64,000 nucleotides of DNA from DASVNK01 sp964478815 (lineage in GTDB: Bacteria > Verrucomicrobiota > Verrucomicrobiia > Limisphaerales > SXQI01), in NCBI GenBank assembly GCA_964478815.1, contig CAYZKY010000005.1, positions 1 to 64,000 of the forward strand. Direction: 5' to 3'. The position numbers and the translations under genes were made by a program. The notes below the pieces were generated by a model, which saw only the letters and a list, made by a program, of their open reading frames with translations, was not told where the DNA came from and searched no databases. Within the stretch, counting starts at the first letter, position 1; each line of letters begins with the position of its first letter. This document shows positions 37,301-47,900 of this stretch, one piece after another.

Positions 37301-38924
37301 GAGAGTACATCGCGGCGAAGACTCCGATCCGCTGTCCGGCCAGCTCGGCAGGTGCGTACCTCGCATCTTCCAGCACGGTCCAAGCGGTCTCGAGGAAGAG
37401 TCTCTGGTGAGGATCCATGAGCGCCGCCTCGCGTTCGGAGATTCCAAAGAAGCTCGCATCGAAGCCCTCGATATCTTTCAGGAAAGCTCCTCGAAATTGG
37501 GGTAAAGCCGCCCCACTGCACCGGGATGCTGGCCAGTCGCTGATGGCGTCACGCCCGGCCATCAGATTCTCCCAAAGTGCCTCGGGATTATCTGCACCGG
37601 GAAATCTTCCGCTCATGCCGACGATGGCAATGATGTCTTCCTGCGCGCGCCCGAGAGATGCGGGAGAACGGGAATCTGCCTCGGGGGTTTCCCAGCCAGG
37701 ATTAACAATTCGCGTGGGCGCAGCGCTCAGTTCGTGCCGCTCCTTCAACGCCTTGAGATGCACCAAATTCTCCAGCACCGAGTCGGCATCGACTCCAAAA
37801 TCGAGCTGGCAGGCGATCTCATTGACGCCCGCTTCGCACGCCTTCTCAAGAATTGGTTCGCAACCGCTCGGTGTTCCAAAGAGCGCGCCCGTCCGGAAGT
37901 ACCGTTCGTAGGCGAATCCGGCCATGCGATCAAGCTGAGCTTCGTCCCATTGCGCGCTTTGGCCCTGTTTCTGCACATCGATCGAGCTGCGAATATACCG
38001 GAGAAACGGCTCCCGCACCTTCGCCTGAACTTGATCGAGCGTTGAAGAGAGAAACGTGTGAAGCATGAGCGTGACAGTCCCATCGTCAAAATGCTGTGAG
38101 GCCAAACGCTGGCGTCGATACTCGCCGATCTTCGGGCCCAGCTCTTCCAGTGAGGAACTGAAGAGCATCGTCAGGACGTTGCATCCCAGGCGGCCCGCCT
38201 CGGCAAATGTTGCGGGATTGGTCGCTGCAGTGAACCAAACGGGCAACTCCGGCTGGCATGGCCTCGGATAGGTGCGAATTTCGCACGCTTCGTTGCGTCC
38301 GTTGTTCCGTTGGATCGATTCACCACGCCAGAGTCGGCGCACTTCCTCGACCCGTTGGGAAAGGACACGCTTGTGCTCTTTAAACGTATCCGGGGAAAGC
38401 ACGAAATCATTCGGATTCCATCCGCTGGCGAAGGAAACATCGACGCGCCCTCCAGAGAGATGGTCGATCATGGCCCAGGCCTCGACGACGCGAATCGGAT
38501 CTTCCAGCGGCAAAACTACGCTGCCGGCCCGCAGCCGGATGTGCTTCGTTAGACCCGCCAAGTGCGCGCAAAGTACTGCGGGATTCGGATAAATGGCCCC
38601 AAACGGATGAAAGTGGCGTTCGGGCACCCAGATGGCGTTGAAGCCGTTTTCGTCGCCGAACTTGGCGCACTCGCGCACGAGCCGATACGGATCGTTGGTG
38701 GAGCCCTGACTCTCTTCGGAAAAGAAGAGCAGGCTGAATTTAAGCGGTTTCGGGTCCGCCTTGCGCGGGGGGCGTGTTTCGCTCCCGGCGTTGGCAGGCT
38801 TCAGGGAAACATGAGTCTTGCCATTCTGCTTGGGTGCCGGCGAAGGCGGCCCGTTTCGCTTAAGCCGCTCGACGAGCTCGCGCTTCTTGTCCAGCGGCAG
38901 GTTGATGAGTTCCGCGGTATTCAT
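34359..38924 (-). CDS. Multifunctional PKS protein: LLM-KS0-DH-SCP2-like-methyltransferase
   Basis: This 1521-residue protein has an unusual build and no carrier domain. Residues 61-395 are a luciferase-like monooxygenase (WVPERHFHPFG, LSGGRVDVSFASGWNPNDF). The KS that follows has Cys589 in DTACSSS, but HGTGT reads HGAAS (His725 kept) and the NIGH motif reads SIGA (Ala767), so the second catalytic histidine is lost and condensation is unlikely. The DH keeps His919 (DHRVGDRP) and an intact HPTLLDTLFQ. A short docking-like helix (LESVLERVAAGTLSVDDADRLL) precedes a roughly 100-residue SCP2-like domain (1195-1295). A class I SAM methyltransferase of the Methyltransf_24 kind follows, with EVGMAYG (1363-1369) and FIFIDGLHMFDY. 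The working carrier is probably ACP1 of the next protein. Oxygenation followed by O-methylation of the new hydroxyl is the simplest reading, as inference. Its ATG overlaps the 4570-residue gene by ATGA. Confidence 0.92.
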   Translation of the reverse strand: MNTAELINLPLDKKRELVERLKRNGPPSPAPKQNGKTHVSLKPANAGSETRPPRKADPKPLKFSLLFFSEESQGSTNDPYRLVRECAKFGDENGFNAIWVPERHFHPFGAIYPNPAVLCAHLAGLTKHIRLRAGSVVLPLEDPIRVVEAWAMIDHLSGGRVDVSFASGWNPNDFVLSPDTFKEHKRVLSQRVEEVRRLWRGESIQRNNGRNEACEIRTYPRPCQPELPVWFTAATNPATFAEAGRLGCNVLTMLFSSSLEELGPKIGEYRRQRLASQHFDDGTVTLMLHTFLSSTLDQVQAKVREPFLRYIRSSIDVQKQGQSAQWDEAQLDRMAGFAYERYFRTGALFGTPSGCEPILEKACEAGVNEIACQLDFGVDADSVLENLVHLKALKERHELSAAPTRIVNPGWETPEADSRSPASLGRAQEDIIAIVGMSGRFPGADNPEALWENLMAGRDAISDWPASRCSGAALPQFRGAFLKDIEGFDASFFGISEREAALMDPHQRLFLETAWTVLEDARYAPAELAGQRIGVFAAMYSPEYGQRVGAHVAAVDSEHLLGRLSVMVANRVSHLLDLRGPSEVIDTACSSSLVAIHRAILSIRSGECDAAIAGGVSLLLSPVSTEWLGSVEMLSPDGVCRPFDKDANGLVRGEGVGAVLLKPLRRAITDGDHIYAVVRASGVSHNGRREGALATPSLSGQSELLVDTYRRSEVDPATIRYIEAHGAASKTGDFIEFTAFRRTFKRLAAALPARSCGIGTIKSSIGALDAAGGIAGVIKMLLALKHSAWPAMLHHRSAADDLDLQGSPFYFTTETETWSPSPANERPHPRRGAVHAFGLGGANAHLVLEEFIGPLKGSSGKQRRAPLPPRSFSRKHYPLPHSRSQTRTGHPYNDRMRIADSAVEVLSRLTISDPFFADHRVGDRPLLSASMMCELARAGAEAAHGTPVRRLDQIAFLQPCEAGASGVEVVSAIHSGVNSWRFEIHSRSVSGETLHAEGTAVGGVAISGEAECLPLETIQTRCTKAIEAADFYRRFAHRGIGYGPRFQTAREIRHTDNEAIAKIALPAGFDAETSDFVFHPTLLDTLFQLASAFVGDDSGAIRLPFVIGRIESLAPLLPICYAYLRKSTESGWNGVSRFDGWLTESSGRILLRVSDLCLKELATDETPNLESVLERVAAGTLSVDDADRLLSQSNSRVTFDAVAKQLASDLSSRYPTAALDFLLRTEGKTPSVRIRTSDGQHHMEVSSGDVSLPRVTLSRANLERLMAGAADPTVLFLQGLIRLKPDHAHALKQKIGGLWFEKFNSKQLHPRFQPLHAGQIYRLGEVASATGVRREVFPWTISAEAGRFLYEMVQQEKAVRTLEVGMAYGLSTLFIAQAHLDRGEGEHVVIDPCQQAEFLSIGLDNVRRAGLERIVHFMGEPDYVALPKLLGTAPFQFIFIDGLHMFDYTLLDFFYCDRLLAENGVLVFDDCLAPGVARAIDFVRRNRTYTSLDVPCGRLACFRKTAEDARSLEDPNFHRDF
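35040..35342 (-). other. SCP2-like lipid-binding domain inside a PKS protein
   Basis: Residues about 1195-1295 of the LLM-KS0-DH protein carry an SCP2-type pattern. A charged strand with DGQHHMEVSSGD is followed by PRVTLSRANLERLMAGAADPTVLFLQGLIRLKPD. This matches the 'v-t-l-s-x-x-d-l-x-x-l-x-x-G-x-x-d-P-x-x-l-f-x-x-G-x-l' shape of sterol-carrier-protein-2 domains. SCP2 domains bind hydrophobic ligands. I know of no standard PKS module containing one. Confidence 0.7.
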
Positions 38925-41900
38925 TGGCCCTTCCTCCCGCGCCGCTGCTGTGCCAGCGCTTCTGCCATCGCCTCCACGTTGGCCGAATCCCAGAACAGCT
39001 TGGGATTGACCTCGACCCCGAGCTGCTTCTGTAAGTCATCCGCGAGCTTCACCGCATTGATCGAATCCAGCCCGAAATCGGTCAGCGGCTTTCGGCGATC
39101 CGCCGGGGACAGCGTCAGCTTCAAGCGGTTTTTTAAAGCGGATTCGATGGCATCCATCACTGACGACTCGGCAGCATGGCCGTTGGGCGGTGCCGCGGGC
39201 ACGAACGCTTCGGCCAGTCTCAGTTCCTCCGGGGTTGCTTGGTCGGCCCACTGCGTGAGAAATGCGTCGAGCTCTGACTCGCTCAACGCGGCCTCGGTTT
39301 GGCTAAATGCGTGGAGCACTGGCGGCGACGCTGGCTTGGCGTCTTCAGTTCTGTCTGAAGCCACGTCGTTCCGAATTCCCAACAGCGCGCGAATCCGCCC
39401 TGGATCGCCATCGATGACGAGGTGGAAATTCTCAGAGCTGCGCAGACTACGTTGCAGCGCGAGCCATCCCTTTCGCAACGACAATGGCTCTATGCCCATG
39501 CTCTTTAAAAAATCGCGCGAGGCAAAATGGCCGGCCTTCTCCCACTGGCTCCAACCGATGCTGATGGAACGGCCCGAGCGAAGTCCCTTTGCCCGAAGCT
39601 GGTCGCGCGTCTCTGCAAATGCATCCTGGAAACGGCACGCGGCTCCATAGTCGGTTTGTCCGGCGTTGCCGGTGAGCGCGACGGCCGAGGAGAACGACAC
39701 GAAAAAGTCGAGCGGATCGTTGCGCGTCGCCCAATCGAGCGCCAACGTTCCGTCCACCTTGGGCGCCAGAACGCGGCGAAAGTTGTCGACGGTCTTGCGA
39801 AAGACCAGTGCATCCTCGACCACGCAAGCCAGGTGCAACACGCCTTGAATCGGGCCGAATCGCTCTCGGGCCTTACTTAGCGCAGACTCGAGTTCATTTG
39901 CCCGGCTGATGTCCGCAGCGAGATATAGTACGCCTTGTTCGCCCAATTGAGCGAGTTTCTCCTGGCGTTGCGCGTCCAACGGACTTCTTCCGAGGAGGAT
40001 CACCCGGGCCAAAAACTCCTCCCCCAGGTAGCGGGCAAATTCGATCCCAAGTTCGCCCAGCCCGCCCGTCAGCAAATAGACACCGCCCCTGCGAATCTCA
40101 GGTGATGAATCTAAATCCCCTGAGGGGCTCGTAACCACCCGTCGCAGAGATCGGTTCCCTCCGGCACGCCGTACCTCGATTCCGTCATCCGGCTGGTTCA
40201 ATTCGCTCCAGAGCAACGTGTCGAGTTCAGCTTGGCTCGGTGCTGGTTCGCCGATGGCGAGCGTGCGAATGCGATGGTGCGGACGTTCCCGCCGAGCCGA
40301 TGCCGCGAAACCGCCCATCGCCACATCGATTGGATGGGTGCCGCCTTCTTGGCTCCGCGAGACGGCAAGGAGGTTGATGGAATCCGAATAGAAATGGGAT
40401 TGCAGAGCCTTGGTCAGTAGAAATAGTGGGAGTACGCTCTGTTCCGTTCGTTTAGCGGCCTCAAGCCCAGCACACTGGTCCGGCCCGTTCATCGGCGAGC
40501 GATACGGCCAAAGCATCAGCACGTCCGTCGGAGAAGTTCCCGCTGCGGCGAGCTTGCGCATCACGTCATCGTAGTCCGCTTCGCACCCTGGTCGAACGCT
40601 CAAGCTAGCGTCGCATCCCGCAGGATCGGAACTGCTCGCCACGATGCGAGTTATCTGCAACTGCTCGCCCTCGCCAGCCAGTGCTGTGGCCCAACTCGTG
40701 CCGATGGCATCGGTCGTGTCGAAGACGAGTATGTGGCGCTGAGTCGAACTGTTCGAAGGAACCGTCTGAGTGGCCGGCGAGTGTTCCCAACGCGTGGCGT
40801 AGAACAGTTCATCGGCGATTCGTTCTGTCGGCTCCCGCGGCGAAACCGGCTTCGCTATCCAATAGCGCTGCCGAGCGAAGGGTGTTGCGGGCAATGGCAA
40901 GCGAACTGGCCGCACCTTTTCACCATGCAATTTGGCCCATTCGATTCGGTGGCCCGCCAGCCAGCACGCCGCCAGCTTATCCAGCCTGCGATTGCGGCAC
41001 AGGTTCTCGATGTAAGATACCTCCTCGGGGCCGGTCTCTACATTCGGCTCCGTCGGGTCGAGCCGCGTCCAAATGTCGTTCGCGAAGTCGTCCGCTGCGA
41101 ATCGAGCCAATTTGTCGGAGCATTCGGTGGTATCCCTGGCACAAAACGCCAGCCGCACCGGCATCGATTCACGCCCATCTTGCAGGGTCCACGCGATTCG
41201 ATCCACGGGCAGATGGTTCTGACCGCTCAGCGCCTCGCGCAACGTTTCGGCTGCTTCTTTTAATTGCTGTTCTGTTAGCGCCGAAAGCACGACCAATTCC
41301 TGCGGGTGGCGAGGTGTGACCGGCCTGGTCTCTTGGAATTCTTCAATGATCAAATGCGCATTGGCGCCGCCGGCTCCAAATGAGCTGACTCCTGCAGTGC
41401 GTCGGTCTGCCTGGCCATTGCCAGTCGGACTCGCCCAAACTGCCAGCGCACGCTGCAATCGAAATGGAGTCTCCTCGAATCGGATATTCGGGTTGACCGT
41501 CTCGGAATGCAGCGACGGCGCCAACTGTCGATGCTTCATCTGCAGCAGCACCTTGATCGTCGCGGCGATGCCGGCCGCCGCTTCAAGATGGCCGATATTC
41601 GACTTGGCCGATCCAAGCGCGCAAAACCCTCGCTCCGGCGTGAATTCTGCAAATGCCTTGGTCAAGCCGGTGACTTCAATAGGATCGCCCAGCGAAGTGC
41701 CCGTCCCGTGGGCCTCCAGGTAACCGATCGATTCTGGAGCCACGCCCGAGCGCTCGATCACATCCGCGATCAAATTCGCCTGCGCACGCGGATTGGGCAC
41801 GCTATACCCGTTCGTCTTCCCGCCATGATTCACACCCGTGGCCTTGATCACACCGTAAATGTGATCGCCATCGCGAACGGCTTGAGAGAGCGGTTTTAGC

Positions 41901-44900
41901 AACACGGCCCCGACCCCTTCCCCCGGCACGTAACCGTCGCCGCCCGCACCAAAGCTGCGGCACTTGCCGTCGGTGGAGGCGAACTTCATCTGGCACAGTT
42001 GGCGATACTTGTTCGGGTGGAGGGAGAGGTTCACGCCCCCCGCCAGCGCGGTTCGGCATTGACCCCGATGCAGGCTCTCGCAGGCGAGGTGAATGGCCGT
42101 CAACGATGAAGAGCAGGCCGAGTCGATCGCCAGACTTGGGCCTTGAAAATCGAAAGTGTAGGAAACGCGGTTTGCGATGGACCAATACGCCGACCAAGGC
42201 AGCGGCGATTCGGCAAAGGACTCGGCTCCACCATACAACTGATAATCCCCCCACATTACTCCCACGAATACTCCGATATCCTTGCCGCGAGTCGATGCAC
42301 TGGCCTGTCGCAAGGATTCGGGGGTGTACCCGGCATCCGCCATCGTTAAATACGCAATCTCCAGGAAATGACGCTCCTGTGGATCCATCAGTTCCGCTTC
42401 CTGCGGTGAGATCTTGAAAAAGAGAGGATCGAACTGATCGAAATCGTCGATGAACGCCCCCCATCGCGTGTAACATTTTCCTTCCTGTTTCGGATCAGGA
42501 TCGAACCAGCGCGATTGGTCCCAACGCTCCGCCGGAATCTCCGAAGTGCAATCTCGGCCTGCGCGCAAGTTCTCCCAGAACTCATTCACGTTCCGCGCTT
42601 TCGGAAACCGTCCCGCCATCCCAATAATCGCGATGTCCTCGTCCTTCACCCGCGACGGCCCGTCGATTGCGTTCGCACCGGCAAATTCATTCCGTTCTGG
42701 AGTGGCCACTTGGCGCGGGACGGAAACCGGAGCGCCCTTCAAACGGCTATCGATGTCAGGCAACCGTGCCCTCAGCGTCGACGGGTGGTGTTCGATAAAA
42801 TGAGCCGCCAGCTCGCGAAGATTCTTACACTCAAAAAAGATCGTCTTTGAGATTGGCCCGAAGGTCTTCTCAAGCAGAATATTGAACTCGTTCACCATGA
42901 TCGAGTCGATCCCGAATTTCTCAAACGGGTCGGTCGGTCGGATCGTGCGTGGTTCGATGCGCAACTCCTTGGCCAGGATTTGGCGCAGGAATTCCTCGGC
43001 GTGGGTCTGAAATTCGGGCATGGCGATTGTGCCCGCCGACGTCGTCGCAGGCACTGCCGGAACTTCATTTGACAATGCTTTGACTCCGAATCCTCGCAAC
43101 GCCAGCAGACCTCGCCCGGCTTCGTCGCCAATCGAAAGATCGAACTTGAACCGATTTTCCGTTTGCTCGGTAAGTCGCGTGTGAACCGTCAGCCGCGACG
43201 GCAGCCGATTAACCGGGAATTCCAGCGATTCCAACCCATACGGTACGAATGCTCCGCCCCGCGCAGGCAAGTGTCGCCGCATGAGTGCCATCGCCGATTG
43301 CAGCGCGCCATCCAGCAAACCAGGCGGCCAACCGGCGGCTGTGTCTTGGGTCTCGATGTCCGCCAGAACCAAGAATGCCACCGCTTCCCGCTCGCTGCAC
43401 CAGACTTCTTGGACACTACGGAAACTCGGTCCATAAACGATCTCGCGCTCGGCGAATAGGCCATAAAGTTCGTTTCGACCGAGACGGTTCGGGCACCGCG
43501 CCTTAATCGCTTCAAGTGCTAAATCTGCAATGACTGGCGAGCTAGTCCCCGTAGACTGTGCGGTCGCCTGAAAATGGCAACCCTGAGCGGAGGTAATCGC
43601 AATGTCGCCGCCAGAAATCGCGATGTCCAAGGACGCCGCCACATCTGCGGTTTGTGCGTGAAAAGGCTGAAGCCATACGCAGTTCGTCAAGCGTGAGCCC
43701 GGCGCGATAACCTTGCGAGTCCATTCCAGGTAAACCACCGCCGGCAGAATGCGGTCGCCCGCGATGACGTGGTCCCGCAGATAATCTTCATCGCCAGACA
43801 ATGGAACGCTTGATTTTCTGGAATCGACGCTCGGTGGCGTCGTTACACCTGACTTGTTCTCGCCCGAGTCATTCGGAATCCAGTAACGCTCGTCGGCAAA
43901 TGGGTAGCCCGGCAAAACGATGCGGTTCCGTTTCCTGTCGGAATACAAGCGCTCCCAAGGGACATCCGCGCCGCGGACATACAAGCCACTTAGGGCTCCT
44001 AGGGCCTCACGCTTCGCACCCGGTGTCGTCATCTCCCTCAACGCCCTTGCCACCTGCGCAGAATTCGTATCGCTCGGTTCGCTCGATGCGCCCCTGCTTG
44101 TCATCCGGCCGAGATCTCCCAATTTCTTCGCGAGTTCCGCAAGATCATCAGCTAGGATGGCCACCCGGTGCTCGAAATGGTCGCGGCAGCAAGCCAGCGA
44201 GTAAGCCACATCGGTCACTTCGGTTGCGGGGTGCGTCTTCAGCCACTCCTGTAATTCTCGGACGCGGGCCGCCAGCGCCTCCTCGGTCTTGCCGGACACA
44301 ACCACCACCGCAGGGCCTCTCGATACGGCTGGCGCAGGTCTCCGCGTTGGCGCCTCTTCGATTACAAGGTGGCAATTGGTTCCACTAAACCCAAATGAAC
44401 TGATGGCGGCTCGTCGCGGTCGGCTCGCGGAACGCTCCCATGCTCTTAAACTCCGACTCACTTTGAAGGGAGTCTCTTCCAGCCGAAGCTGGCGATTCTC
44501 GGTGGCAAAATTCAGCGAAGGCGGAATGTGTTCATGCTGCAAGCCCAGGAGTACTTTCAGGAGGCTTGCGATTCCCGCCGCGGTCGCCGCGTGCCCGATG
44601 TTGGTTTTGACCGAGCCGATGTCGCAGAACCCCGTTCGCTGCGTCGTTTTTCGGAACGCATTCGCCAGCGCTTCGATCTCGATTGGGTCGCCGAGTTTCG
44701 TGCCGGTGCCATGCGCTTCCACATAGCTGATCGTCGCTGGATCGATGCCCGCCTTTCGATATACCTCCAGTTCCAGGCTGGTCTGCGAGACCGCGCTGGG
44801 GGCCGTAATCCCGTTCGTTCGGCCATCCTGGTTGAGCCCCGAACCCAAAATGACTCCATGAATATTGTCTCCATCCGCCAGAGCTTTCTCAAGCGGTTTC

Positions 44901-47900
44901 AGCAACACCGCTCCGACCGCCTCGCCCGGCACAAACCCATCCGCTGCATCGTCGAAGGTCCGGCAAGCCCCGTTCGGGGACAGCATTCCGGCCTTGCTGC
45001 ACAGCAAGTGAAAATCGGGTGTGGTGTTGATGAATACGCCGCCGGCCAGCGCCATCTCGATCTCGCCCTGGCAAATTGCCTGACAGGCCAGATGAATCGC
45101 GACCAGCGAGGAAGAGCACGCCGTGTCCACCGCCATCGCCGGCCCCTTCAAGTTCAAGTGATACGCCAGACGCGCCGCCAGAATCGAAGGTTGGTTCCCG
45201 GTAAATACGTACCCATCGGGAGCCACGCCCGATTCCTTCAGTTTCAGGTAATAATCCCCACCTGCCGCACCGACAAATAATCCGCAACGAGCCTCGTTCA
45301 AACGATTTGCAGGGTAACCCGCGTCTTCGAGGGTGTGCCATGCGGTTTCTAGGAACAGCCGTTGCTGCGGATCCATCCGCTCGGCTTCACGCCCGGAGAT
45401 GTTGAAGAACAATGGATCGAATCGATCAATCTTGTCCAGGAACCCGCCCCATTTACATACACTTCGTCCCGGTGCCGCCGGATTGGAATCGTAAAAGCCT
45501 TCGATCGGCCAGCGCTCGGCCGGAATTTCCGTGATCGCGCTCCGCCCGGCCGCCAGATTCTGCCAAAACGCTTCGAGGTTCTTTGCGCCGGGGAAGCGTC
45601 CGGCCATCCCGACAATCGCGATCTTCCCCGTCGTTCTCTCCTTGATTGCCCGGCGTGTCCGTTCCGGCCCGCGCACCATGATCTTTCCAATATTGGAGCG
45701 ACTTTCCAGCGCGCGGTAAGCCTCTTTCAACTCGCCGAATTCGAACAGGTGCGCCAGCTTGGGCCGAATCCGGCCTTCGCGCAGCCGCTGCATCATTGCC
45801 TCCAGCAGAGCCGGTGCCTCGTCCATGTTCGCGCGCAGTGCGTCGAAGAGGTTCACCGAACCGAACGTCTGATTGCGCGTGAGCCGCGAGAAATCCAACG
45901 ACCCGGCGGCCTTCAATCCAGTCAGTGCTATCTCCACGTACCGTCCGTTCGGCGCGAGCACGTCCAGGCCCTTTTGGATGGCGTCTCCAGCGAGAGTGTT
46001 AAACACGACATCCACCCCGCGCCCGTTCGTCCGCCGGAGAATTTCCGTTGCGAAGTCCTGCGTGCGGTAATTGATCGTCTCCTCGACGCCGAGGCTTTTC
46101 AGATACTCCAGTTTTTCCGAGTGCCCGGCGGTCGCGAATATGCGTGCTCCGGCTTCTTGCGCGAGTTGCACCAGCATCAGCCCCGTTCCTCCCGCCGCGG
46201 TTTGGATCAGCACACTTTCGCCCGCACGGATGCGCGCCCGTTCCGCCGCCATTTGCGCCGTGAGAAAGACGACCGGATACGCTGCCCCGTGCTCGAACGA
46301 AACATCGTCCGGCTTCAGCACTGCCAGCCGCTCGTCGACGTTGATCACTTCCGCGTGTCCACCAAAGGACGGCCCTGTCAGGGCGACCACGCAATCCCCG
46401 AACTGGAACCGCGTTACCTCGTGCCCGACCTCCTCGATCTCGCCCGAGACTTCGAAGCCCGGCGTGAACGGGTACTCCGGCATGCTCGGATACAACCCGC
46501 GGACGCACAGCCAATCGCCGAAATTCAGGGAGAAGGCGCGGATGCGAATCCGAATTTCACGCGCGCCTGGCGGACGAATCGGTATGCGCTGGATCTGCAG
46601 ATCGTCGATTCCTCCCGGCCCTGTGATCACGGCCGCCAGCGCCTCCCCTTCACTCGGTGCCGCCGAGGCCCTTTCTAGAATTCTCGTTGTCTCCGGCGTC
46701 GGCGTCGTTCGAGCGAGTGGGCTCGCCGGAGCCAATTGATCCAGGTGGCTCGCCAACTCTGCAGCGCTCGAATAATCGAATAGCACGGTCGTCCGCAGGC
46801 TCAAGCCGAGCGCTTTGTTCAATCGGTTGATCAGGTCGACCGAAAGGATCGAATCGATTCCATATTCGGAGAACCGCTTGCGGATATTGATCTCCTCCGG
46901 CCGCAGTCGCAGGGTCGCCGCAATTTGCTGTTGTACGAGGCCCAGCATGTTCCCGCTGGCGGCGCGGCCAGTTCGTGGCGATTCCATGGGCCGCAAGACC
47001 TCCGGGTTTCTGGTCTGCGGTTCATCTGCGGCCACAACGCCGTCGCTTGATGCCATTATCACCGTCTGCCGGGAATCGACATGGGCCAGGACACAGGGCG
47101 TGTCGAACCCAGCAGCCCGAAGCCGCTGCTGCCAAGCCACGACGTTCAGCAGAGGCGATCCCGGCAATCGGAATTCGGAATCGTCAAACAACCACCATCC
47201 ATCCAGCAGCCCGAAGGTGACCGTCGCAAAGCACGAGACTTCCGTCAGCTCGTTCAGAATCAATACGCCATTCCGTTTCAGCAGTTGTTTGACCTGCGCC
47301 AATGTTTGGTCGATCGCGCGGGTCGCATGCAGCACGTTGGAGGCAATCACGATGTCGCATGAGTTGAGTTCGAGGCCCTGCGCCTCGATGCTCCGCTCGA
47401 TGTCCAGAGTCTGGAATTTCAAGAAGGGCCACTCGGCTCCAAATTCTTGCTTCCCATGTTGGATGAAGCTGTCCGAAACATCCGTGTAACAATATTCGAG
47501 CTTGCCCGGAGCGATATTTCGGTCTCTCAGCAGCCGGGTTAAGACTTCGCCCACGAACCGGGTCGTCCCGCCCGTCCCCGAGCCAATTTCGAGAATTCGA
47601 ACGCGTTGCGTTGATTCGTTCGAAAGGGGCCCGATGATCGATGCCGCTACACTCTTCGCCACGATCCGATTGCACGCGTCCGCAATTGAGTTGCCAGCGT
47701 AGATCGGCTCCACGAGCGCCATCGAAGAATCGGGGAACATCACTTCGGTGGCCTGGATCTGGCCCGTCACGATCTTTCGGAAATGCTCCAGGCAAAGATG
47801 CGCCAAAGTGGCGTGCGCCTCGAATCCCGGGAAGCTTTCCTCGGGACCCTTCGGCCTCGCCAATTCATCTTGCTCCACGGCGATGCGATGGCCGTCTCCG

